A DNA stretch of 25,938 nt, from the NCBI GenBank assembly GCA_964531735.1, contig CAZHGD010000104.1:1-25938 (forward strand). The letters are read 5' to 3'. Positions within the stretch are counted from its first letter, which is position 1. Every line of letters starts with the position of its first letter. Made by a program: the position numbers and the translations under genes. Under the pieces are notes generated by a model. It did no database searches and was not told where the DNA came from. It saw only the letters and a list, made by a program, of their open reading frames with translations. This document shows positions 1-7,743 of the stretch, in pieces. Source of the DNA: CAZHGD01 sp964531735 (lineage in GTDB: Bacteria > Armatimonadota > UBA10988).

Positions 1-2
1 CC

Positions 3-2708
3 GGCCGCCGCGCGTTCGCCGATCTGGCGGTGCTGGACGGCGACGGCCGCACGCTCGACTTCGGCTGCGTCGCGCTGCCGGCCGGCGCCGGGCCGACCAT
101 CGACACCGTCACGCTGACGCCGGCCCGCACGGGGCACGAACCGGCCCCGCCGACAGTGGCGCTGCCGGCCGGCGGTGACCTGCGCGTGGCGGCCAAGTTG
201 AGCGCCGCCGCGCCGGCGGGCGCGCAATGGCGGCTGGCCGTCAGCGACGTCCACGGTCGCCTGCTGGGCCGCGCCGCCGGTCCGTTGAGCGGTGACCGCA
301 TCGAGACCACGGTGACGCTCTGCCGGCCGGTCGACGTCTGCCACGTGCTCGATCTGGCGGTGGTCAGCGGCCAGACGGAGCTGGCGCAGCGCCGCCAGCG
401 CTTCACCATCGCCGTGCCTTACCCGTATGACGACTACACCGCGTTGCTGTGGACCTATGCCGGCGGCGAGCCGGTCTTGCAGGCCACCACGCGCCTGGGC
501 TACGAGCTGGGCGCGGACATGCAGGACATCTGCCACATGGGCGGCTACAACGACGCCGGCGCGGCGCGCGAGTACAGCGTCGCGGCCCGGTCGGGCCTGC
601 GCCTGGTGCCCTACGTCACCCGCGTGGCCGGCGAGGGCGACCAGCGCCACCAGCGCAACCCCGGCCTGAACGACCCGAAGTACCGCGCGGACACCAAGCG
701 CGCGCTGACCATCACCTGCCGGCAGGCGGCGCCGTACAGCCCGGCGGCCTACACGCTGGGCGACGAGAACTACCTCAACGACGGCCGCGTGGAGATCTGC
801 CGGCGGCCCGACACGCTGGTGGCCTTCCGCGCCTGGCTGCGGGCCAAGTACGGCGACATCGCCCAGCTCAACGCCGCCTGGGGTGCCGCCCTGGCCGACT
901 TCGACCAGATCGCGCAGACCATGCTGCTCGACGAGGCGGTCCAGCAGACGGTCAGCTTCGCGCCGTGGCTGGACCACAAGCGGTTTCTAGATAGCGCCTT
1001 CGCCGACTGCCACGAGGAGTTCGCGCGCACGGTGCGCGAAGCGTCGCCGGGCGCCAAGGTCGGGTTCGATGGCCTGCTGGGCTACCATTGGCAGGCCGGC
1101 TACGACTTCGGCAAGCTCTGCGCCAACCTCGAACTCAACCAGACCTACACCGCCGACTGGCAGGAAGGCGAACTGGTGCGCTCGTTCAAGCGGCCCGGCG
1201 CGCTGACCGGCAAGTGGGGCAACGGTATCGCCGACAGCGAGTCCGGGTTCGACGCTTGGGTCTGGGACGGCCTGCTCCATGGCGACAACTCGGTCTGGTG
1301 GTGGACCTCCTGGGGCTGCGACTACATCCCGTGGAACCCCGACCTGTCGCTCAACCAGCTCGGCCAGGGCTTCTTCCGCGCGGTCAACGAGACCGGCGCG
1401 GGTCCGGGCAAGCTGCTGCTCCACGCGCAGCGCGACGATTCGGGCATCGGCATTCTGTTCTCGCAGCCGGATCTGTTCGCCGCCACGCTGTTCGGCAAAC
1501 TGGGCGGCGACGGCGCCTACGGCTCGGACGGCGCCTACCTGCGCCAGCACAAGGCGCTGGCCCACGGTCTGCGCGACCTGGGCTACCAGTACCACTACCT
1601 GACCAGTGAGCAACTGGAGCGCGGCGATCTGAGCGTGGAGCGCGAGCCGGTGCTCTACCTGGTGCTGGCAGCCTGCCTGTCCGACCAGCAGGTGGCGGCG
1701 CTGCGCAAGTACGTCGAGGCGGGCGGCATCCTGGTGGCCGATGGCCGCGCCGGCCTGCTCGACGGCAACGGGCGCATCCGCGAACGGCGGCCGCTGGACG
1801 ACCTGTTCGGCGTCCAGTCGCCGGCCGGCCGCCCAGCGCTAACGGCACCGACCAAGACCGGCCCGTTGGTCCTGGAGGTCACCAAGGGCGAGCCGGGCCT
1901 GAAGCCCGGCGGCACGGTCTGGGAACCCGGCCTCAAGTTGGCCGGCGGCGGCGTGGAAGCGCACGGGTCGTTCGGCACCGCGCCGCTGATGAGCGCCAAG
2001 CCGCACGGGCCGGGCCGCGCCCTGCTGATGAACCTGGCCTGGTCGGCCCTCGAGGACGCGCGCCTGCAGGCGGAGAACACGGTGCCGTCGATCCTGCTCG
2101 GCGCGACGGCCATGGTCGGCCGCCGGTTCGAGCCGACTGAGCTGTCCGCCAAGGACGGGCGCCGCGCACTGGCCACCGAGTGCATCCACTACACCGACGG
2201 CGCGCTGCGTTACCTGGCCATCCAGCCCGACCTGCTGCTGCGCAAGCTGCCCGACCAGCCGATCCACATCCGGCGCGCGGATGCGGCGGTGGTCTACGAC
2301 GTGCGCGCGGGCCGGCGGGTGGGCACCGGCCGCCTGCGCGAGTGGGACGCCGTGGCCTCACGCGGCCGGCCGCTGCTCTACGCCCTGCTGCCCTATGCGG
2401 TGCAGGCGGTCCAGCTCAGCGCTCCGCCCACCAGCGCGGCCGGCGAGGCCGTCACCGTTCGCACGCGAGTGGTGCCCGACGCCGGCCGGGCCGGTTACCA
2501 CGTGGTCCGCGTCGACGTCTACCCGCCCGGCGCGACCCGGCCGCATCGGCAATACTCACAGAATGTGCCCTGCGCCGCCGGTGAAGGTCAGGCGGTGCTG
2601 CCGCTGGCGCTGAACGACGCACCGGGCACCTGGCGCCTGGTGGCGCGCGACACGGCCAGCGGCCAGCGCACCGAGCGCACGGTGACGGTGACCGCGGCCA
2701 AACAGTAG
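3..2708 (+). CDS. GH42-like beta-galactosidase, 5' end missing
   Basis: The frame is open to the left edge (first full codon at nt 3), so the gene probably begins upstream; a GTG at nt 30 is only the first internal start codon. It resembles family GH42 (A4-type) beta-galactosidases, which remove terminal galactose from oligosaccharides. An N-terminal beta-rich part of about 150 residues precedes a TIM-barrel-like region (about nt 430-1400). That region contains LGDEN, with Glu at nt 765-767 as the candidate acid/base, and the GH42-typical WLRAKYGDIAQLNAAWG. A middle trimerisation-like domain follows (about nt 1430-2150, including YVEAGGILVADGRAG), then a C-terminal beta-sandwich. I cannot assign the nucleophile Glu with confidence. 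Its stop lies 19 nt before the next glycosidase, so the two are probably co-transcribed. Family assignment is good; substrate is inference. Confidence 0.8.
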   Translation, partial: GRRAFADLAVLDGDGRTLDFGCVALPAGAGPTIDTVTLTPARTGHEPAPPTVALPAGGDLRVAAKLSAAAPAGAQWRLAVSDVHGRLLGRAAGPLSGDRIETTVTLCRPVDVCHVLDLAVVSGQTELAQRRQRFTIAVPYPYDDYTALLWTYAGGEPVLQATTRLGYELGADMQDICHMGGYNDAGAAREYSVAARSGLRLVPYVTRVAGEGDQRHQRNPGLNDPKYRADTKRALTITCRQAAPYSPAAYTLGDENYLNDGRVEICRRPDTLVAFRAWLRAKYGDIAQLNAAWGAALADFDQIAQTMLLDEAVQQTVSFAPWLDHKRFLDSAFADCHEEFARTVREASPGAKVGFDGLLGYHWQAGYDFGKLCANLELNQTYTADWQEGELVRSFKRPGALTGKWGNGIADSESGFDAWVWDGLLHGDNSVWWWTSWGCDYIPWNPDLSLNQLGQGFFRAVNETGAGPGKLLLHAQRDDSGIGILFSQPDLFAATLFGKLGGDGAYGSDGAYLRQHKALAHGLRDLGYQYHYLTSEQLERGDLSVEREPVLYLVLAACLSDQQVAALRKYVEAGGILVADGRAGLLDGNGRIRERRPLDDLFGVQSPAGRPALTAPTKTGPLVLEVTKGEPGLKPGGTVWEPGLKLAGGGVEAHGSFGTAPLMSAKPHGPGRALLMNLAWSALEDARLQAENTVPSILLGATAMVGRRFEPTELSAKDGRRALATECIHYTDGALRYLAIQPDLLLRKLPDQPIHIRRADAAVVYDVRAGRRVGTGRLREWDAVASRGRPLLYALLPYAVQAVQLSAPPTSAAGEAVTVRTRVVPDAGRAGYHVVRVDVYPPGATRPHRQYSQNVPCAAGEGQAVLPLALNDAPGTWRLVARDTASGQRTERTVTVTAAKQ

Positions 2709-2727
2709 CGCCGAGTGAGGAGCAGTC

Positions 2728-4026
2728 ATGGCACGCCTGGATCCGTCCGGCTGGGACTTCTGCCACGTGCCCATCGCGCATCCGCTGATCACGCGCGGCG
2801 GGCCGGGCGAGTGGGACGAGTGCCTGATCGAAGCCTGCGATCTGCTGGAAGATCACGGCACCTACTACTTGTACTACCACGGCACGCCGCTGGATGCGGC
2901 GCGCTGGCCGCGGCGCGGCTACCGCCTCGGCGTGGCCACGGCCAAGCACCCGCTGGGCCCGTTCGTCAAGCACCCCGGCAACCCGATCCTCGACCTGGGT
3001 GACGCCGACGGCTGGGAGGGCACGCACGTCGCCTGCGCCACGCTGCTCAAGGAGGGGTGCGACCGCTACCTGATGTGGTACTCGGGCCTGGGCCGCGAGT
3101 GGAGCATCGGCCTGGCCACGGCGCCCTCACCGCTCGGCCCGTGGACCCGGCACCCGCGCAACCCGGTGCTGCCCGGCCTGGGCTACGCCGGTGGCGTGGT
3201 CAAGGTCGGCCGCGAGTACTGGCTCTACACCGAGCACCCCATCGGCGCCAGCGGGCCCGACTACGGCCCGTTGGCCTTGGCCCGCGCCGAGGCGCCCGAC
3301 GGCCCGTGGTCCTTGGACTACACCGTCCTGCCCACCACCGAGTGGGGCGCCTGGGACGACGGCGGCTACTCCGAAGCCAAGGTGGTGCGGCACGAAGGCC
3401 GCTTCCATGTTTTCTACGGTGGCGCCAAGCTGCACCCGACGCGCATACTCAGCCGTGAGAGCATCGGCTACGCCTGGAGCGACGACGGCATCGAGTTCCA
3501 CCGCCACCCGCTGAACCCGGTTGCCGGCCGCCAGGCCGTGCCGAACGCGGCCGCCTTCGCCGAGGTCCACGCGCGCTTCGAGCCGCCGCTGGTCTACTGC
3601 TACCACACCTTGCGCTATGTGGACGCCGAGCGCGACAACGTCGAGGACGTCGGCGCCCAGGTGCTGGCCCTCAGCCGGCCCTATCAGGTGACCGTGCCGG
3701 TGGTGCACCGCGCGCAGCTCGAGCCCGGTGAGACCGCCGCGCCAGCCATGGGCGCGCCGCTCTGCTTCGGTGGCGCGCAGCGGGCCGCGCTGACCGTCAC
3801 GGCGACCTTCGCGGCGGCGGCCGACCGGCTCGAGGTGACGGTCGCGCCCAGCCCCGATGGGCGGTTGGCCAGCCAGCCTGGCGAGCAGTGGTCGCGCGGC
3901 CCAGGGCCCGCGGCCGTCACGCGAGCCCTGCCGCTGATCACGCCGTTCGCCCGGCTGGAGGTGCGGCACGCCGGCAGCGGCGCCCCGGTGCGCGACGTGC
4001 AGGCGACGTTGTCGTTGCAGGGCTGA
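2728..4026 (+). CDS. GH43/GH130-like five-bladed beta-propeller glycosidase
   Basis: The 432-residue protein shows the repeating blade pattern of the GH43/GH62/GH32/GH68/GH130 propeller fold: repeated Y-L-Y-Y/W-Y strands (YYLYYHGTP, RYLMWYSGLG, YWLYTEHP, FHVFYGG), each followed by a G-x-A-x-A/S strand and a H-P-x-N-P turn (KHPGNPIL, RHPRNPVLP, RHPLNPV). The acidic motifs DECLIEACD, GWEGTHVA and YSEAKVV occupy the positions expected for active-site acids at the propeller centre. About 110 C-terminal residues form an extra beta-rich domain. No signal peptide is visible, so it is probably cytoplasmic. GAGTGAGGAG at about nt 2712-2721 is the ribosome binding site for the ATG at 2728. It follows the GH42-like gene closely, suggesting sequential processing of one glycan. 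Hydrolase versus phosphorylase cannot be decided. Confidence 0.75.
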   Translation: MARLDPSGWDFCHVPIAHPLITRGGPGEWDECLIEACDLLEDHGTYYLYYHGTPLDAARWPRRGYRLGVATAKHPLGPFVKHPGNPILDLGDADGWEGTHVACATLLKEGCDRYLMWYSGLGREWSIGLATAPSPLGPWTRHPRNPVLPGLGYAGGVVKVGREYWLYTEHPIGASGPDYGPLALARAEAPDGPWSLDYTVLPTTEWGAWDDGGYSEAKVVRHEGRFHVFYGGAKLHPTRILSRESIGYAWSDDGIEFHRHPLNPVAGRQAVPNAAAFAEVHARFEPPLVYCYHTLRYVDAERDNVEDVGAQVLALSRPYQVTVPVVHRAQLEPGETAAPAMGAPLCFGGAQRAALTVTATFAAAADRLEVTVAPSPDGRLASQPGEQWSRGPGPAAVTRALPLITPFARLEVRHAGSGAPVRDVQATLSLQG

Positions 4027-4036
4027 CCGCGACTCG

Positions 4037-4079
4037 GGTGGCCGGGCTCGGTCACCGTCACGACCCAGCCCGGCCCACC
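4037..4079 (+). terminator. Possible hairpin terminator after the glycosidase pair
   Basis: GGTGGCCGGGCT (4037-4048) pairs with AGCCCGGCCCACC (4067-4079) with a single bulged base, making a GC-rich 12-bp stem with an 18-nt loop, 10 nt past the stop codon. There is no U-tract after it, so it could be Rho-assisted, an mRNA-stabilising hairpin, or chance in GC-rich DNA. Confidence 0.35.
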
Positions 4080-4260
4080 GTCACCGCCGCGCTTCGAGAC
4101 GGCCTGCGGCCTCCTCAGTGCTGGCGGATCGGGTGCGGCGGCGGCGCGACAATGACTCCACCGCAACCCGGCTCGGTCGGCGACGCGAGTTGCGCTGCCA
4201 CCGGCGTTGTGGCACGCTGGTGTCGGTGGGGCGCGGTGGGCGACCGCGCGGAGGGACGAC

Positions 4261-5787
4261 ATGGTCAAGGTTGGGATCGTGTGGCTCGTCTGGCTGCTGG
4301 GTCTGGCGCTGCTGGCCGGTTGTGGCGGGCGGAGTGGACGCGACACCGCGGCGCCCGTCAGCCGTCAGCTCAACACCACGCCCCACCCGGCCGACAGCAA
4401 CGGCGACAGCAAGATCGTCATCGACGAGCTGTCGGCCTACATCGCCGGCTGGAAGCAAGGCACCACCGACGATATCAACGCAGTGACCAACGCTATTGCC
4501 CTGTGGAAGGGCGGCGAAGCCTACCACTACGAGGCCGCGGCGACGCCCCCCTATGTGGCCGGCTACGCGGCGTCGCCGAAGCGGCGCGTGTACGGGCTGA
4601 GCTACGGTCCGTTCACCGACGGCGCCAACCCGGATCTGGGCGCCGTGGCCGATGCCGACGTGGTGCGCGACCAGATCGCCTTCTTCGGCGCCTACACCGA
4701 CTGGATCCGCACCTTCGGCTGCCGGGCCGGCCTGTCGCAGGTCGGCCGGCTGGCTCATGCGCAAGGCCGGAAGGCAGCCATCGGCGCCTGGCTCGACGCG
4801 ACCGACGCCGATCGCGCCGAGATCGACCAACTCAAGCTGCTGTTGGCCGCCGGTGACGTCGATCTGGCCATCGTGGGCAGCGAGGTGCTGCGGCGCGGCC
4901 GGCTGCCCGCGAGCCAACTGGTCGCCTACATTCAGGAGGTCAAGCAGGCCGCGGCCGCGGCACCGAACCGGCCGGTGCCGGTGGCCACCGCCGACGTCTA
5001 CGGCGAACTGCTGGACCACCCCGAGGTGATGGCGGCCGGTGACGTGGTCCTGGCCAACTACTACCCCTACTGGGAGCGCGTGGCCGTCGACCGCGCCGTC
5101 GCCACGCTCGACGCCATGCACTGGGTGGTCACCACCGCCGCGGGCAACAAGGCCGTCTACGTCTCGGAAACGGGCTGGCCCGATGCCGGTGAGGCCCGCG
5201 GCGCCGCCGTCGCCTCGCCCACCAACGCGGCCACGTACTGGCAGCAGGCGGTCGCCTGGGCCACCGGCAACTCGGTGCCCTACTTCTACTTCGAGGTCTT
5301 CAATGAGCCGTGGAAGTCGACCCGGAACCAGAACGGCGAAGGCAGTTGTGGGGCGCACTGGGGCATCTGGACCGAGGCGCGGCATCTCAAGCCAGGTTTC
5401 GAGGCCGTGTTCAACGACCAACTGCCCACGGTGACGCCCGATCGCGCGCCCCGCCTGGAGTTCACCTACGTGCCGCCGGTGGGCTCGACGGACAACGTCT
5501 GGGGCCGCGCCATGTACTTCCAGCCGGCGGCCTACCGCGTGGCGCTGTACATTCGCGTGGCCGGCCGCTGGTGGAGCAAGCCCACCGCGGCGCAACCGGT
5601 GACCGCGCTGAGCAGTGGCGGCGTGTTCACGATCGACTACACCACCGGCGGCAACGACGAGACGGCCGACCGGCTGACTGCCTACCTGGTGCCCGCGGCC
5701 TACCCACCGCCCGTCGTGCTGGGCGATGCCGCGCTGCCGGCGGAACTGGAAACGGCGAAGGTGGCCAAGGCCGAAGCCAGCCGCTGA
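4261..5787 (+). CDS. Lipoprotein with EF-hand module and GH17 beta-1,3-glucanase-like domain
   Basis: The ATG at 4261 is preferred over an upstream in-frame GTG (4207) because GGAGGG lies 5 nt before it and a clean lipoprotein signal follows, with lipobox LLAG-C at Cys21. Next comes a single EF-hand/dockerin-like loop DSNGDSKIVIDE with a Trp/Tyr-rich tail (VTNAIALWKGGEAYHY), about residues 43-95. The main domain (about 105-390) matches GH17, enzymes acting on beta-1,3-glucans. VGSEV carries the putative acid/base Glu208, the family signature SETGWP carries nucleophile Glu303, and NYYPYW is the usual GH17 barrel strand. A C-terminal beta-sandwich of about 110 residues follows. It is probably anchored to a membrane and works outside the cytoplasm. 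The EF-hand module recurs in the next gene. Glucan specificity is inferred from the family. Confidence 0.8.
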   Translation: MVKVGIVWLVWLLGLALLAGCGGRSGRDTAAPVSRQLNTTPHPADSNGDSKIVIDELSAYIAGWKQGTTDDINAVTNAIALWKGGEAYHYEAAATPPYVAGYAASPKRRVYGLSYGPFTDGANPDLGAVADADVVRDQIAFFGAYTDWIRTFGCRAGLSQVGRLAHAQGRKAAIGAWLDATDADRAEIDQLKLLLAAGDVDLAIVGSEVLRRGRLPASQLVAYIQEVKQAAAAAPNRPVPVATADVYGELLDHPEVMAAGDVVLANYYPYWERVAVDRAVATLDAMHWVVTTAAGNKAVYVSETGWPDAGEARGAAVASPTNAATYWQQAVAWATGNSVPYFYFEVFNEPWKSTRNQNGEGSCGAHWGIWTEARHLKPGFEAVFNDQLPTVTPDRAPRLEFTYVPPVGSTDNVWGRAMYFQPAAYRVALYIRVAGRWWSKPTAAQPVTALSSGGVFTIDYTTGGNDETADRLTAYLVPAAYPPPVVLGDAALPAELETAKVAKAEASR

Positions 5788-5827
5788 CCGGCCGTGGCCA
5801 TCGGGCCGCCACGTAATGGGGTCGACG

Positions 5828-6004
5828 CAATGGGGACAGTACACGCAATGGGGACAGCACGCAATGGACGCAATGGGGACAGTATACTTAACTCCACAGA
5901 GTTAAGTATACTGTCCCCATTGCGTGCTGTCCCTATTGCGTGGGAGTTAAGTATACTGACCCCGTGGCGAGTGTACTGTCCCCGTGGCGAGTGTCCCCAT
6001 GGCG
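5828..6004. repeat. REP-like repeat cluster with a 25-bp perfect inverted repeat
   Basis: This AT-richer patch holds repeated copies of GCAATGGGGACAG. A perfect inverted repeat has arms at 5869-5893 and 5900-5924 around a 6-nt loop (5894-5899); its core reads GGGGACAGTATACTTAACT. Degraded copies flank it: GCAATGGGGACAG at about 5828-5840 and 5846-5856, an imperfect inverted copy at 5925-5941, AGTTAAGTATACTG at about 5945-5958, and a decayed direct repeat CCCCGTGGCGAGTGT at 5960-5974 and 5980-5994. The layout resembles a BIME-type cluster of REP elements. The hairpin could also terminate transcription of the preceding gene. Apart from this cluster, the 352-nt gap 5788-6139 shows nothing I recognise except the next gene's ribosome binding site. 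Confidence 0.8.
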
Positions 6005-6139
6005 CGCATTGCCTCCGCAGCGCGGTTGCTCGACGCGCGATGTGCTTCCGGGAGTTGCAGGAGACGCGGCGGGCGCGCCGTATCGGCGCTCACAGAGGGC
6101 GCCGGGCGGGGATCTGCTGCGCGGCGAGGAGGGCATGTG

Positions 6140-7588
6140 ATGCGTGTGACCGTGAACGTGCTGGCCGCGTTGGTGCTGGCCGCGCTGGCCGCTGGGCTGG
6201 GCGGGTGCGGAGCGGGGCACAGCCAAGGCGGCGCGAACAGCCGGACCGCCACCGCGACGGGACGACAAGCAACCTACCACCAGGCCGACACCAACTCCGA
6301 CGGCAGCATCGCCATCAACGAGGTGACCGCCTACATTGCCGCCTGGAAGGCCGGCACCTACGACAGCATCAACTTGGTGACCAACGCCATCGCGCTGTGG
6401 AAAGGCGGCGAGGCCTATCACTACGACTCCTCGGTCACGCCGCCCTTCGTGCTCGGCGCGGGCCAGCCGGCGGGTAGCCTGCTGCCGTACACGGGCAGCC
6501 GCTCGTACGATGTGGTGGGCGTCACCGGCGGCGGGCTCAACAACGCCACCCTGAAGGTCACCGTGACCGATCTGGGCACGAACACGCGAGCCACCTCCAA
6601 AAACGACATCGAGTGCCGCATCACGTCGTCCGATGGTCTGTTCGTCGACGTGCGCGCCACGCTGACCGCGGTCACGCGCACCGCCAACGGTCTGATCATC
6701 GAAGGCTCCATCACCGACAAGAACGGCACGGTCTGGACCTTCCGCGTCGAGCTGAACACGACCGCCTCGACGCTCACCTACACCAGCACCAGTCCCACCG
6801 GCACCGCGACCGGCAGCGGCGGATCACTGGTCGGCCAGTGGGAACTGATCCAGACCAACCACGCCGTGGTCGGCGGCTATGAAGCCGTGTCGCCCGCGAC
6901 GCTGTTCGCCGCCGTCGAGAGCGCCTGCGGGCTGAAGGTGCAGAAGCAGATCTTCGAGTATGTCGATGGCGGCGTCTGGCGCTGGTACTACGTCATCGAC
7001 GATCAGCGCCAGGCCGTGAATTTGGGCACCTGGTCGTCGCAGGACGGGCAGATCACGCTGGCGCAAGTCAAGGACGGCGTGTTCATCGTCGGCTGCGAGA
7101 CGGCCAGTTGCGGCGGTGGCTTGCGCGCCGGCGTGACCATGGCGGCCCCGCTGACCTGGGATGGACCGAACAAGATCGCGCTGACGCCGCCGGGCCAGAC
7201 CATCGCGCAGATCATGCAGCGCATCGACCCGGCCCAGACCTACACCGCGGCCCCGCTGTTCCCATCCGAGTTGCTCCACCGGTGGGTGCTCAAGCGCGCC
7301 GCCAGCGGCACTTGGGAACCGAGCCTGACGGCGCCGGTGGCGGAGCAGGTGTTCGACGCCAGTCAGGCGGTCTGCACCGAGAACACGGCGGCGTTCACGT
7401 CGTCGGGCCATCTGTATGTGGTCGCGGTGTACAGCCAGGCGGGCAGCGTGTACCGCGTGCAAGTGGTGGACAACCAGCAACTCGGCATGCCCGCCACCTT
7501 CGAGCTGTCGACCGACCAGCGCACGCTGTGGTCCCGCGGCGTCCAGAACAACACCCGCCGGATCGAGGTGTATGAGCGGGCAGACTGA
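6140..7588 (+). CDS. Lipoprotein with EF-hand module, function unknown
   Basis: The ATG at 6140 has GAGGAGGG (6126-6133) 6 nt upstream and opens a lipoprotein signal peptide ending at Cys23 (LGGC). The frame is open further upstream but has no better start. Residues about 46-98 repeat the module of the previous lipoprotein: EF loop DTNSDGSIAINE and tail VTNAIALWKGGEAYHY, with 38 of 56 aligned residues identical by hand count. The remaining roughly 380 residues are beta-rich. They include a stretch starting near SLVGQWELIQTNH with alternating aromatic strands that recalls lipocalin-like or extracellular beta domains, but no catalytic motif is seen. It is not recognisably an enzyme; glycan binding or a role as a surface partner of the GH17-like protein is possible. 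482 residues, about 350 nt after its neighbour. Confidence 0.72.
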   Translation: MRVTVNVLAALVLAALAAGLGGCGAGHSQGGANSRTATATGRQATYHQADTNSDGSIAINEVTAYIAAWKAGTYDSINLVTNAIALWKGGEAYHYDSSVTPPFVLGAGQPAGSLLPYTGSRSYDVVGVTGGGLNNATLKVTVTDLGTNTRATSKNDIECRITSSDGLFVDVRATLTAVTRTANGLIIEGSITDKNGTVWTFRVELNTTASTLTYTSTSPTGTATGSGGSLVGQWELIQTNHAVVGGYEAVSPATLFAAVESACGLKVQKQIFEYVDGGVWRWYYVIDDQRQAVNLGTWSSQDGQITLAQVKDGVFIVGCETASCGGGLRAGVTMAAPLTWDGPNKIALTPPGQTIAQIMQRIDPAQTYTAAPLFPSELLHRWVLKRAASGTWEPSLTAPVAEQVFDASQAVCTENTAAFTSSGHLYVVAVYSQAGSVYRVQVVDNQQLGMPATFELSTDQRTLWSRGVQNNTRRIEVYERAD

Positions 7589-7592
7589 ACCA

Positions 7593-7743
7593 AACCAGGG
7601 GACATGATACTAGTTTCCGCGGCGGTCCGTCGTCGCGGCTCGGAGCGGGCGCCTAGGCCGGGCGGCCAAAACTAGTATCATGTCACCTGGTTATTCATGT
7701 CACCTGGTTATTGAAAACTAGTATCATGTCACCTGGTTATTGA
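7593..7743. repeat. REP-like inverted/direct repeats overlapping the mrfA stop
   Basis: A 24-nt arm at 7593-7616 (core GGGGACATGATACTAGTTT) is inverted, with one mismatch, at 7669-7692, around a 52-nt GC-rich loop. The right-hand arm then repeats directly: a partial copy at 7695-7712 (TCATGTCACCTGGTTATT) and a full copy at 7714-7741. The last copy runs into the 3' end of the minus-strand helicase gene, whose TAA stop (7739-7737) lies inside the repeat. The region between the convergent genes therefore consists almost entirely of this element, which may also act as a bidirectional terminator. Confidence 0.8.

Noticed and set aside
4081..5844. A 587-codon open frame on the - strand opposite the GH17-like gene
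   Set aside because: The + strand frame has a ribosome binding site, lipobox and both GH17 catalytic motifs; the antisense product has none.
7668..7743. CRISPR array
   Set aside because: Copies are truncated, spaced by a few bases only and one is inverted, which fits REP-like elements.
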